Assembly: GCA_023678885.1 (NCBI GenBank)
Contig: CM042955.1
Location: 36,984,088 to 37,048,087, forward strand
Direction of reading: 5' to 3'
DNA: 64,000 nt
DNA from: Pogostemon cablin
Taxonomy: Eukaryota; Streptophyta; Magnoliopsida; Lamiales; Lamiaceae
Shown: one piece after another, positions 10,141 through 21,709 of the stretch
Numbering within the stretch: the stretch's first letter is position 1
How the letters are laid out: each line of letters starts with the position of its first letter
Program-made: the position numbers and the translations under genes
The notes under the pieces: generated by a model
The model's database searches: none
What the model saw: only the letters and a program-made list of their open reading frames with translations
Told to the model about the DNA's origin: nothing

Positions 10141-13100
10141 ATGGATGCATCAAAAGTGCAGCAACTAAAACAATTCGTCGAACTGTGCAAGGCCGATCCC
10201 ACCGTTCTCTCCGATCCGTCTCTCTCTTTTTTCAGAGAGTATATCGAGAGGTATTTTCCAATCAGAGTCTGTTTATGTATTGTTTGAATTTCCTTTTGCT
10301 TTTTTTGTCCTAGCAGTTCAGCATTAGGTATGAATACAATTGATTTACTGGAGTTGCAATTTGATTTTAATGACTTTTGGTTTTTCTTATCATGTCGATT
10401 TTGGATCGAATCTTCAGTCTAGGAGGTGAGATTCCGTCATCTTCCGGGACCTACAAAGCGGTAAGTTCTGTTTTAGTAAGGTTTTAATCATTATCGGTAT
10501 TTTGATATTGTTCCATTTGTTTTTGATAGTGAATGATGAAGGAAACCTAAATTAGGGCATTGTTTTACTTTTAATCGCACAAACAGTACTTACAGGCAAC
10601 ATTTTATTGTTTAAACTTGTTTGCTTATTAGATTAATCTGAGAATGAATACAATTTTAGGAAATGATGTTTAGCATGATTAGGGTTTAAGGTTTGCATTT
10701 GTGATAACTATCCCTCCATTATACACCGTTTTTTTACGTTTCTTTGTTTAGGAGATGTTATGTTTGTTTGTGTCTTGGACTAGTTACTGTGTCAGTTTTT
10801 TGTTGTTGTAATAATTAGACTATAGAAGTATCATGATGTGATTTTTTGCACTTTTCTTTGGTTAGAAGATTACCAAATTCTTTTGTAATTAATGTCTTAT
10901 AGAAGTCTCATGTGGTGGACGAGAGTGATGAGGATATGGACGAAATTGGAGATGAGCCTCCACCACTTTATGAAGAAGAAGATGAGCCTGAAATAGTTGA
11001 GTCTGATGTGGAGCTTGACAACATTGATGTTGTGGAGCCTGATAATGATCCTCCACAGAAGGTCTGTGCAGACCACATTCCCGATTCTTTTTTAATTTGA
11101 TTATTCCACAGATGTTTTCAACAGTGTAATGAATGTTTATATCGTGTCATTTCTAGATGGGAGACGCCTCAGTTGAAGTTAGTGAGGAAGATAGAGATGC
11201 TTCTCAGGAGGCCAAAAGTCAGGCACTAGAAGCAATTTCGGAAGGTAATGCATGTAGTTCTCTTCTATGAAAGAAAGTTAAATATTCCATGATGTTTGAT
11301 TAATTCGCTTTTCTGTTTGATAGGTAAGCTTGAAGAAGCTATTGAGAATCTTACCAAAGCTATCATGCTGAACCCTACTTCAGCAATTATGTATGCATCC
11401 CGAGGTATATAATGCTTTGTTTTCTTGTCTTTATTCATTAAAATTCCGAGATCAAAATTTTTGGTAATATGTATGTGAATTTATGTTTGATGACTTTCAG
11501 CTAGTGTCTACATAAAAATGAAGAAGCCTAATGCTGCTATTCGGGATGCCACTGCTGCGCTGGAGGTTTTTCCTTTGTTCTCTTGAGCTGATAAGCCGTT
11601 ATGTTTGCTGTTTTTGACATTGATATTATTTTTTCTGTATTTTGTTTAAAAATCAGGTTTGTTCGTGGTAGCATAATTTTTTCTTTATATTACTTCATAA
11701 CCTTTTTTGCACTAGAGCTGCATTCTCTATATGCCAATTGCCAACTTAAACATGTATTAGGCTTTGCGTCTCATGATTAATGATTCCAGATCTATCTTTT
11801 GGATCCATAAGCTTCCTGCATGTGTTTGTGATGTATTACTGTAGCATAAATATATATTAAAACAATCCAATTTTGTTGAAAAGGCATCACCGGAAATTTA
11901 TTACATCTTTGGACATGAAATTAATGCTGATGATTTTTATCTCAGATCAATCCAGACTCCGCGAGAGGGTATAAATCACGTGGTATAGCACGTGCTATGC
12001 TTGGGCAATGGGAAGAGGCTGCTAAGGACCTTCACTTGGCCTCAAAACTAGACTATGATGAGGAAATCGGTGCTATACTCAAGAAGGTTGCCTTTTTATT
12101 TGTGGATCATTTTTCTTGTAGTTAAAGCTGCAGCATGAAATTTAGTGATAATAGGGATGTGCTGCTTTAGGATATAGACCAAAAGTTTCTATTCTAATGC
12201 TCAAAATTCCCAACATTAATGGTTATGCCAACTTTTTGACAGTCTTTTCTTTATAACCTGCAATAGGTAGAGCCAAATGCACATAAGATTGAGGAACATC
12301 GTAGGAAATACGACAGACTTCGAAAGGAGAGAGAAGACAGGAAGGCTGAGCGCGACCGACAGCGTCGCCGAGCAGAAGCTCAGGTTAACAATCTACTCAA
12401 TGCTTGTATTTTAGTTTTTTCATTGCCTTATGCACGCGTCTGATTAAAATTCTTTCTTTCAAGGCTGCCTATGATAAGGCTAAGAAGCAAGAGCAATCAT
12501 CGTCCAGTAAAAGATCTGGCGGCATGCCTGGAGGTTTTCCTGGTGGCATGCCTGGAGGTTTTCCTGGTGGCATGCCTGGAGGTTTTCATGCCACTCCCGG
12601 TGGCATGCCTGGAGGGTTTCACGGTGGCATGCCTGGAGGGTTTCCAGGTGGTATGCCCGGTGGTATACCTGGGAATGTTGACTATAGCAAAATACTGAAT
12701 GTGAGTATTCACTAAATATTTTTGTGAAGTGATAAAGTTGGTATTATAATTGTAATCATAGTTGTTAGAAGTGTGCCTCCTGGGAGGCTATGCGATGAGG
12801 GTCTCACTTTTGGAGAGGCAAGCACTGCTGAATTTAAGTTGACCCTAGTTTCAAGTCTACTGTGCACCTTGCCTAGCTACCTTCCAAGCATATGTTTAAT
12901 ATACTCTTTTAACTTATATTTTTAAAAATAATTTCTTTTACTCTGTGTGGCATCTTCTACCTAGGGTTTCTTTCTTCTCTTAAACTAGAGAGGATAGAAG
13001 ATTGCAGCTCAGTTCGTCCGACGAAGAGACAAACCTCAAACTCGATCTTGACCCAAACAACCGTGTGTTGTAGTTTGCTATTTCGCTAGCCATTCTGAAA

Positions 13101-14168
13101 TTCAGTGATCATGTTTTTGCTCTTATTTCTAAGTGGCATTTAAATTATTTATAAGTTATTAAAGGATATTATGTGTTTATCAACTTAATTTCATCTCTAG
13201 GGAGATGTGACAAATAGGTTATGAGTAGATTTGGGATTAAAGTTGTATCCTCAGTGTACTAAAGTTGTGCCTCTTGCCTTGGGCCCTAGAGGACCCATCG
13301 TATCTCTCTTCCCTATCAACTGTGTTTGTAATTTGATGTGTTGATTACATATTTTTGTCTCCATGTTGATATATATTTTTAGTGAAGGTTGTGCCTTTCT
13401 GAGAGATCTTTGTTGGCATGCTTTTCCAGAGATAAAGTGAAATCAATCTTTTTTCTTGAATTTTTTTTGAGTTAGACTCAATTTTATTTATATTTAATTT
13501 GCAGGATCCTGAGTTGATGTCAGCCTTCAAAGATCCTGAAGTCATGGCTGCACTTCAAGATGGTATATATTATTCTTGCTCAACTCTACATTTCTATATT
13601 CCTGAACATGTGCTGTGCTTGGGTTTGTTTAGCTCATACAGCACATCTTTTTCATCTCTTTGTCATGGGTGGTGATGATACTTTTCTTTTGAACCAAGAA
13701 ATTGTCGTGCACTGTTTGCTATTTAACATTTAAGTGAATAGATTGTTTTTCAATATTTTGTGTTGTGAACCTACTAAAATTGTTTCAAAGTGTTCACAGT
13801 CCTCAACTTACTTTTGTTTTTTGTTTTTATTTTTTTCTCTCTCTCCTCTCATTTGGTCGATTATACCTGTTACAGTAGTGGGGGAAATGCAAAAAATCTT
13901 AGTATCTTAAAAATAAAAGAACGATTGATTCAACTTTTTTATTCCCAGATATTTTTATCTTATTGCAGTTGTAATTTCATATAACTCTTTAGCAAGTTTG
14001 CTGCCACTTCAATAGCTTCATATTTAAGCTTTTTGGTCTGTTTTCTTATCTTGGTGACCCTTGTGTGCAGTAATGAAGAACCCTGCTAATATGGCAAAGC
14101 ATCAAGCAAATCCAAAGGTTGCTCCAATCATCGCTAAAATGATGAGTAAATTTGCTGGACCAAAGTGA
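10141..14168 (+). CDS. HIP1: Hsp70-interacting protein (HIP/FAM10) co-chaperone
   Basis: Eleven exons give 398 residues: 10141-10250, 10418-10460, 10903-11061, 11157-11244, 11324-11404, 11501-11565, 11946-12086, 12267-12383, 12464-12700, 13505-13562, 14071-14168. All junctions are GT-AG and in frame. Domains in order: an N-terminal HIP oligomerisation segment (MDASKVQQLKQFVELCKADP), an acidic linker (about 56-98), three TPR units (about 113-222), a charged helix rich in R, K and E (about 236-275), a GGMPGGF repeat tract (about 288-340), and a C-terminal STI1/DP module (DPELMSAFKDPEVMAALQDV). In this family the TPRs bind the Hsp70 ATPase domain and stabilise its ADP form in the cytosol. The architecture matches plant FAM10 (Arabidopsis At4g22670, from memory). 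A possible poly(A) signal AATAAA lies at 14449. The heat-shock element upstream fits its role. Confidence 0.95.
12519..12672 (+). repeat. In-frame GGMPGGF coding repeats
   Basis: A 21-bp unit around GGTGGCATGCCTGGAGGTTTT is repeated about seven times inside exon 9 of the HIP gene, one unit carrying an insertion (HATP). The repeats keep frame and encode a flexible Gly-Met-Pro linker known in this family, where unit number varies. Confidence 0.9.
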
Positions 14169-15504
14169 CACTAAACTGATGATTACCTTTTCATTGTCAA
14201 GAGATACCCCCACCCCCCATTTTGAATTTCTATTACCCTAGATTTACTTTAGTTGGGATTTTTAAAAGTGCTGTAAAAATTGGTTCAGTTTCTAAAATCC
14301 TAGATATATTTTAGTTGGGATTTTCACAATTGTTATGCTTATGTGCATGTTAGTTACGTGGACACATTTGTGTGATTGGATTCAACCTTATACATCAACT
14401 CATTATTGGGTCCAGCGATTAACTATAATTTTTGAGAAATTTAGATAAAATAAAGAATTTTTAAAAAAATTAAGTATATTAATAAGGTTTTAGGAGGTAT
14501 GTTGTTATTCCAAGAGTGTTTTGGAGTTGCTCTTAGGATGACATTAGTACATTAGTAAGAATATTAGTGCTCTAATATACATTGCCCTTAAAGTTGTTGA
14601 AAATTGGTTTTAGAGTATTAGCATGACATTAATGCATTAGGGTTAATATTAGGAGGTATATTGTTATTCCAAAGAGTGTTTTGCTTCAACACTTTCTTTA
14701 AATTTTGTTTATATGAAGGATGTAATGGTAGTAGTGGGCCATTTTTATTAAAAGAGAAAAAATGTAAATCTTTGAATTGTAGAATGAGGACCTTAGAGAA
14801 TATTATTTTTCAATAGAATTACTAAAACATTGGTCATTCATTTGATTAGATCTTCGTTTGATACACAATTAAATATATTTTAAATTAAAATAAAAATAAT
14901 TAGAAATAAAGAAGTCAATTATAATTAATTGTTGTTAATTGTTAATTAATTAATAAATTTAACAATATTTATTATATAAGATTTTAAAATAAATTATTTA
15001 TTATTATTGAAAAAATATGTATTTTCATATTTAAAAATAAAATTTTCATAATTGATATTACTTTTTATTTATATGTTTATTATAATATTCATTGATCAAA
15101 CAATATTTTTTAATAAAAATATTATCAATAGCAAAAAAAGAAAGTTGACTTTAAGATTTGTGCTTGCCAGTTGAGTGTGTTTTTCAATAATATTTAAAGT
15201 TGGATTTTTTTAAAAAAATTTCAAATAGGATTAATTTGCCAAGTTCATTATTTTAATTGCAATTAAATTCGTAAAAAAAGTGATGGACGAAAAGTTAATG
15301 CTAAATGTACATCATGGTACTGGAAGTGGTTTGTTATGCTACAGACACACGGCACTCCAGACATTATCTCATATATATATATTAAGCTTCTCCAATCCCT
15401 TAAAACAGTAGCATTCCATTCCACCTAATAATCCACCCTCTCTCAACACTGAATTCTCTCCCGTTGAAAAGTAAAATCGAACAAGACTAAGTCTGCCCCA
15501 GAAA
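14169..15504. other. Intergenic region between HIP and LTPG
   Basis: It holds the HIP 3' untranslated region, AT-rich sequence, and the LTPG promoter. TAGGAGGTATGTTGTTATTCC near 14490 recurs in similar form near 14650, a small diverged direct repeat. No other gene is seen. Confidence 0.5.
15372..15381 (+). promoter_or_regulatory. Candidate TATA box of the LTPG gene
   Basis: TATATATATA lies about 125 bp before the start codon, followed by a pyrimidine-rich stretch (CTTCTCCAATCCC) typical of a plant transcription start. Position only; not proven. Confidence 0.4.
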
Positions 15505-18500
15505 ATGGGCTCCACGGCGGGTGTGGGTGTGGCGGTGGCGATGGTGGTTGTGATGATGAGCGCCACCAGATTGGCAGAAGGGCAGGCGGATTGTGCATCG
15601 AAGCTGATACCGTGTGCGGATTACTTGAACTCTACAAATCCATCGAAGGAGTGCTGCGATTCGATGAGAGATGTGGTGACAACTCAGCTGGACTGTCTGT
15701 GTGGGCTCCTCCGAAACCCAGGATTACTAGGTGGCATCAATATGACTCAAGCACTTCAGCTTCCTAAATACTGCAATGTCAGCTCCGATACATCTGTTTG
15801 CTCAGGTAACACTACATTGAATTTATTTCTTTTTTATTTTCCTTTTTTAGACATCAATTAATCTATAATCTGGATCAATCTGTGGATTGATTTCACCCCA
15901 TATCTGTGAAATCAAATACTCCTTGTTTCTTGCAAGTGCGATTGGTAGGTGAGTTAGTAAGTTGACTCACCACGAGTTAAAAGGAAAAAGTGAACAACGA
16001 ATCATCAAACCGTAATAATTTCTTTATAAAAAATGAGTAGTGGAGCAAGTAACGTGTACACACCTCAAAATCCCAATTTTTCTGGTGAGTACAGAATTTT
16101 TTTGCAACATAAAATGGAGATATGTGAATAGAGTTAGGAGACATTGAGACAATTTTTTTTAGACGGGTTGACCCATTATTAAAGTATGCTTGTCATATAG
16201 ATAAAATATGTTTATTTTATGTCAAAAATGAATCATATTATAACATCCAAAAATCATATTTTAATTCATCATCCATCATATTTTACAAAGCATACATTAA
16301 CAACCATTAAACATACTTTATCTACATAATAAGCATACTTTAACACGTCTCATAAATAGCGTCTTACAAGAAACTTTAACTAAAGTTAGTATCATACTAT
16401 TTGATAAATATGGTAGTATAAAAAAAAAAGCAAATGATATTTATATTTACAAGATATACTTATTTCCAAAAACATATCCGTTTAAATGGAGTATTTATTT
16501 TGGTGTTGTTCAGGGAAAGGCGCTCCAGCTCCAACCGCATCTATTCCTCCTCCAGGTAATTCAAATTTCAAACCCTCTCTCCTCAAATTAAGTACGTATT
16601 TAATTGTTTTCATTTAAGTAGATTTAATGATTAAATTAATAGTTTATAATATGATTAATTAAGACAAGAAAACGAGAAATGAGTATTAAAATAATACACG
16701 CATTTTGGTTTTAAATATAAAAAAACTTATAATGAGTACTTCTACATGATTAACAAGTGGGTTAGGCGAATAATTCGTTGTACTATAATTATTGGTTGAA
16801 GACTTAGGATTTCATTTTATATTTTAATATTATATTATGATCGTCTTTACCCGCACTATTTGAGTAACAAAGAAATAAATAAAAAAAGTAAAAAGGGTTT
16901 ATATACATATATATTCTTATTAATTTTTTTTAAAGAAAAATTAAACTCATAAGTCTTAAATCACAAAATAAGGAAAAGATAATAAAGGTTCTATAGATAG
17001 AACAATTTTGTAGAATAATCAGTCAAAATTATAATATTTTCATCCCTAGCTGTCATATATTATATAAAATAATACTCCCTCACTCCAATTTCAGATGACA
17101 CAATTTCTATTTTGGTTATATCACAAAAGTTTTCACATTTCTAAAAAGTAAAATATCAAAAACAATCACCCTTCTTCATACACTTTATTTAAAAAAAAAA
17201 CCACAATTATCTAACACACCTAACATACTTTTATCATTTATTTATTACTAAAAATATCATAATACCCCTAAAAGTTATAACTTTTTCTTAATCTCTGTGA
17301 CGGAAGAGGCATTCAATCTTTTGGAACGGAGGGATTAATATTTTTTAATTTATTTATAAAAAATAAATTTAATGACGGAGGGGATATACAACCGTTGACT
17401 TTACCCAATTAAAAATTCCAAATAAAATTAATTTTGGATTTGTTATTAATTGTGCTAAAATTGACCTATTCCTTAGCAAATTCACTCGGTTTCTCACTGT
17501 TGACCAACATACACATTGACACCTAACGTTGATATTAAAATAATCCGTTCTACTATTGTATTGTATGAGTGTATATTGGGTGCATCCATATGTATACCTT
17601 TTTATTCTATTTTGTATAAATATTATTCTATTTTGTATACATATTTTGTAATAATTGTATATTTTTTCACATTAATTTTTTATTAAAAAAATTAACATAC
17701 ATATGCGTATAACATTTTATTGAATATTATATACAATTTTTCATTTAAAAAATTAACAATTAAATTGTATACATTTTTACTCTTAATTGTATATGTTTTT
17801 GTTTATATTTGTATGTGGGTGCACCCTATCTTTAGGTGCACCCGGGTGCACACTATAAATTGCCGTTTTGTATTATTACGAGGAGTGTATATTGGGTGCA
17901 CCCGGGTGCAAGGGTGCACCCATATGTGTATACCTTTTTATTCTATTTTATATACATATTTTTCTATTTTGTATACATGTTTTGTAATAATTGTATACTT
18001 TTTTCACATTAATTTTTCTTTAAAAAAATTAACATCCATATGTTTATAACATTTTATTGAATATTTTATACAATTTTTCATTAAAAAAATTAACAATTAA
18101 ATTGTATATATTTTTACTCTTAATTGTATATGTTTTTGTTTATATTTGTATGTGGGTGCACCCTATCTTTATGTGCACCCGGGTGCACACTATAAATTGC
18201 CTATTACTAGTGAGTCTCATATAAACTACATTCCATTTTTTAAAATTATCCTTTTAATATATAAAAAATTACTAAATTTAGAAGAAGTTATTGACACCTA
18301 ACGTTGATATTAAAATAATCCCTTCTACAATTTAAATGTACTGTTGTATTGTATTACGAGTGAGTCTCATATAAACTAAATTCCATTTTTTTAAAATTTC
18401 TTTTAATATATAAAAAATTACTAAATTTAGAAGAAGTTAAAAAGTAGTCGATAGTAATTTTTCATATACTAAAAAGTAATTGATAAATCAGAGGTTTATA

Positions 18501-19317
18501 AGAATTTGAAAAGTAATTTTTAATTTAGAAGAGTAACCATCTATGTGTCTAAAGAGTAATTTTTTATATATACTAGAAAGTAACTGAGTTTATATATTAA
18601 TGTATGTGAACCCAGTTTACACAAATGCTTGTCTTGTATGGATTACTCTCTTATGAGATCGGTATATGTGAGACGAATGGTAAAAAAACGAATCGATCCA
18701 TTATTAAAATATTTTTGTTATATAGGTATAATATATTTATTGATAATTAGAGTATATTTATGGTCAATCATACTATAACACTTTATTAAGTATTTTAATT
18801 TATTAACCATCATACTCTAAAAAAAATATATTTTAACAATAAATTTATATAACAATAACAATTCATAGTTTCATAATGAGTATACCCGTCTCACAAGAGA
18901 CTTTACAATATTCTATGTGTAGAAGAGTTAAATACTATTTTAGTATTACAGATTTTGCCAAATTCGATTTTTAATTGAAATTACTTAAAAATTTTGATTT
19001 AGTCCCATAGCTATCTCAAAATTTTAAATTTGGTCCATCGTCTTCTGAAATGTTCATAGGTATAATTACGCACAAATTTTGTGTGAACTGATAACATGAA
19101 AATGATTGGTTAATATGGAGTAGTTCATAAATTGTTATGCTGAAACAATTAACGTATATTTTTTGGAATATTAAAGTTGTGCAACTAACTAACATGGTGT
19201 CATTAATTAATGACAGCAGTGGCTGGAGGTAACGGAGGCAACGGCGCAGGAGACAGAGTTTCAGGGATGGGAGTTCCAGCCCTCCTATTCGCTTTGGCTC
19301 TCGCATTTTTCTATTAA
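15505..19317 (+). CDS. GPI-anchored lipid-transfer-like protein (LTPG)
   Basis: Three exons (15505-15805, 16514-16555, 19217-19317) give 147 residues. Residues 1-28 are a signal peptide rich in A, V and M. The eight-cysteine lipid-transfer motif follows: C30, C37, C50-C51, C64-x-C66, C90, C99, the order C-C-CC-CxC-C-C of the family. A short Pro-rich linker and a Gly/Asn segment precede a hydrophobic tail (VPALLFALALAFFY) expected to be replaced by a GPI anchor, so the protein should sit on the outer face of the plasma membrane. Asn-linked sites are possible at N42, N79 and N91. The last exon could also start at 19220, losing one alanine. Intron 2 is 2.66 kb and full of repeats. LTPGs export cuticular and suberin lipids; the exact substrate here is unknown. 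Confidence 0.9.
16161..16372. repeat. Imperfect inverted repeat in LTPG intron 1
   Basis: AAAGTATGCTTGTCATATAG near the left and (reverse complement) AAAGTATGCTTATTATGTAG near the right pair as arms of about 50 bp. The outermost bases AGACGGGTT and AGACGCTAT are less alike. It looks like a MITE with diverged ends; no target duplication was identified. Confidence 0.5.
17073..17337. mobile_element. Stowaway-like MITE in LTPG intron 2
   Basis: The ends TACTCCCTCACTCCAATTTC and GGAACGGAGGGATTA are inverted and bounded by TA. The inside has inverted subterminal segments (ATGACACAATTTCT against AGAGGCATTCAATC). Confidence 0.7.
17567..18201. repeat. Tandem duplication with GGGTGCACCCGGGTGCA ends, LTPG intron 2
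   Basis: Two copies of a 300-320 bp block lie at 17567-17864 and 17883-18201. Each begins GAGTGTATATTGGGTGCA and ends with GGTGCACCCGGGTGCACAC then TATAAATTGCC. The second copy carries an extra CCCGGGTGCAAGGGTGCACC near its start. Surrounding intron sequence is duplicated too: TGACACCTAACGTTGATATT at 17517 and 18291, and GAGTCTCATATAAACTA at 18211 and 18361. The self-complementary motif at both ends suggests a small mobile element that duplicated locally. Confidence 0.75.
18638..18906. repeat. Inverted-repeat element in LTPG intron 2
   Basis: The left end ACTCTCTTATGAGATCGGTA and (reverse complement) right end AGTCTCTTGTGAGACGGGTA pair, with further AT-rich pairing inside. It resembles a MITE; the inside has no frame. 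Confidence 0.5.
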
Positions 19318-20014
19318 TTTAATTGAATTTAATTATTTCTACAAATAAGTTGATTTAGATGAGCATGTATCGTGTCGTTTATTATTTCCAGCTTTGCTGA
19401 TTTGATCTTATTGTTCGTTGATGATTTATTTTCTGTATTCTTGGAGACGCTCTTCGCCAAGTTTACACATTTACGCGTATATGTAATAACGCCTCCCATT
19501 TACAATACTATTTACTCGTGCAGTAGGTAGTTGTATTAATGAGAGTGTGGACCCTATATTTTAATTGTATTAGTGGGTATGTGTGGTCCATGTGTGTAAA
19601 AAGGAAAAAAAATGACTCTTTGATTGGGGTTGAGACATACAAAATAAAAAAAATGGACCTTTTAGTAAGACGGAGGGAGTATATATTTTTAATAAGCAAA
19701 ATCTTGCGTGCCTCGTATATCAGGCTCCCAAATTAAAAATTTATACCCTTTATTTTTTTTAAAAAAATTTTTTAATCAAATATTTATATTATTTATATTA
19801 ACGGATATTTTTAATAAAAAAATTATACCCTTATAAATTAAAATATATTTCTATTCCTTTAGAACATCTGCACAGACTGCACTGGTCATGTTTAAATCAA
19901 TTTTTATTTTTAATTTTATTTTATTACTAATCCCAATTTATTTTTAAATCTAAATAAATTCTCAATTGCTGTATATATTCATTTTTAAATCTATTAAAAA
20001 TTTATTATATACTG
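19318..20014. other. Intergenic stretch with a half MITE
   Basis: Following the LTPG stop codon, the 3' untranslated region runs on. From 19514 to 19681 lies the right half of a Stowaway-like MITE (GTAGTTGTATTAATGAGAGT through GACGGAGGGAGTA) whose left end is missing. No gene is seen. Confidence 0.5.
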
Positions 20015-20365
20015 TAAGGGACTAGGGGTGGAAAAACACGTCATACCGAAAATACCGATACCGTACCGAAATTTTAAATATGCTATTTTCCATATCGATG
20101 TTGATACCGAAATTTTGGTATACAAAAATACATACAGTTGTCAAACCGAAATAAATAACGTAGGTATATACCGAAAATATCGAAAAATCGATTTTTTTCA
20201 ATTCGAAGTCGAAAATTCAATATACCATCATTCCAAAATGAATACCGAAAAATCAGGAGATAAAGATAGAAGTTGAAAGATCAAATAAGATTTATATGGG
20301 AAAAAATATTATCTAAAATAAAATATCAACACCACAAATACCAAGACAAAAGCAAACAAACACTA

Positions 20366-20597
20366 CCAGTTACAGCAATACTCAGGAGTTTTAAACGCAT
20401 CGCACGCGCCGCGGCACGCGAGGCCGCCGTCGGTCTTCAACTCCAGCGGGCATATCTGGTTGACGTCCTCAGGGCAACTAGTAGAGACCTGTGGGGTCCA
20501 CCAGCAGGGGCATATTGAAGCCCTCCACCAGGCTGGTGTTGTAAAAGTCCATATTGTTTAAACCCGAGGGCTAACTCTGCATATGTGGTGGCGGTGG
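20366..20597 (-). pseudogene. Captured thaumatin-like protein fragment
   Basis: On the minus strand three short frames line up with the thaumatin (PR-5) family in the correct order: an AELALGFKQY segment, then DFYNTSLVEGFNMPLLVDP, then CPEDVNQICPLELK followed by CRGACDAFKTPEYCC. The cysteine spacing of the last part is that of thaumatins. Frame breaks lie between the parts and a stop follows soon after the CC pair, so it encodes no working protein. Thaumatin-like proteins are secreted, disulfide-rich defence proteins. The fragment lies wholly inside the hAT element. Confidence 0.8.
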
Positions 20598-20915
20598 CGT
20601 TGGAGTTGCAGAAGAAATCGATGACGAAGGCTTTGATTCTCGATTTCCGAAAATTTTCTACGAGGGCTTCGCGACGGGATGTTGAGATAGAGAGATTTAG
20701 AAGAAGATTTGGGATGAATTCGGCGTTGCATAATTTGGGAATAAGTCATGACCTAGAAATAGAATCTGTAATGAATATTCATGAAGAGGGTTGGACTTTT
20801 GGGCTAGGCCTGCTTTGGCTTAGTGATTAAGTTAGATTGGGATACTAGATTTGCTTTGGGCTTGTTAAATTAGGGTCCATAAATAAAAAATCAACATAAA
20901 AAAAATATTAAAAAA

Positions 20916-21188
20916 TACTCCATGTGTCCCATAGAAGTTGGTATAATTTTTTTTTGGCATGAAGATTAAGGAGTATAATAATAATTTAATGTAAAGTGGA
21001 GTAAAGTGAAGTGAGAGAAATAATATTTAATGTGTAGTGGGTAGTTGTATTAGAGGTGATATGTGGGGCCCATGAGAATAGATTAATTATTTTTTGTGTG
21101 GGTCCATGTATTAAAAAGGAAATGTGTCAACTTTAGTGGGACAAACCAAAAAGGAGAGTGTGTCAACTTCTATGGGACGGAGGGAGTA
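20916..21188. mobile_element. Stowaway-like MITE nested in the hAT element
   Basis: Left end TACTCCATGTGTCCCATAGA and right end TCTATGGGACGGAGGGAGTA are inverted with TA at both borders. The arms extend inward (AGAAGTTGGTATAATT against GTGTCAACTTCT). Confidence 0.85.
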
Positions 21189-21478
21189 ATATATAATTTT
21201 TTTCGGTATATCGAAATACCAAAATTTTCACTCGGCAAATACCGATACCGAATCGATTTTTTCGGTACGGCGACTATACCGTACTGAAAATTTTGATATA
21301 CCTAAATTTCGCTATTTTTTAATATTTTTCGATTCGACGAGCTCGGCATACAGAGTTTTTTATTTTTTTCCCACCCCTATAAGGGGCCCACTATTTAAAT
21401 AATTTCACTCTCTTTTAGGGAGCGTGTATACACCTCCCTTTTAAATGGGTGACGTGTCGTACACACAAAAAAAATTCA

Positions 21479-21709
21479 TACTCTCTCCGTCCGCTCGAAA
21501 GAGAGTTTTTTTTCCATTTTAGTCGTCCGCTTCAAAGAGGGTCATTTCCTTTTTTACACACATGGGACCCACCCACACTCACTAATACAATTAAAATATG
21601 GGGTCCACACTCCCACTAATATAACTACTCATTACATATTAAATAATAATACTCCTTAATTAACGTGCACAAAAATAAATGCCCCTCTTTAGGGCAAACG
21701 GAGGGAGTA
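21479..21709. mobile_element. Stowaway-like MITE
   Basis: Ends TACTCTCTCCGTCCGCTCGA and GGCAAACGGAGGGAGTA are inverted and bounded by TA. The body AT-rich with GGACCCACCCACACTCACTA, a sequence shared by several MITEs of this window. Confidence 0.8.

Larger units (their letters stand above)
20023..21379. mobile_element. hAT-type element carrying a thaumatin-like gene fragment
   Basis: The ends TAGGGGTGGAAAAAC and (reverse complement) TAGGGGTGGGAAAAA are inverted repeats of the hAT type. The flanks TAAGGGAC (20015-20022) and TAAGGGGC (21380-21387) form an 8-bp duplication with one mismatch. Subterminal stretches rich in ATACCGAAAATACCGATACCG occur at both ends. The middle is GC-rich and contains the thaumatin-like fragment. 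A Stowaway-like MITE is nested near the right side. No transposase is present. Confidence 0.85.

Noticed and set aside
12471..12712. Alternative frames over the HIP glycine-rich exon
   Set aside because: The frame chosen joins exons 8 and 10 and gives the family's GGMPGGF linker; the others are shadows.
12701..13504. Inserted element in HIP intron 9 (GTGCCTCCTGGGAGGC and GTTGTGCCTCTTGCC)
   Set aside because: Suggestive GC-rich phrases but no paired ends or target duplication could be found.
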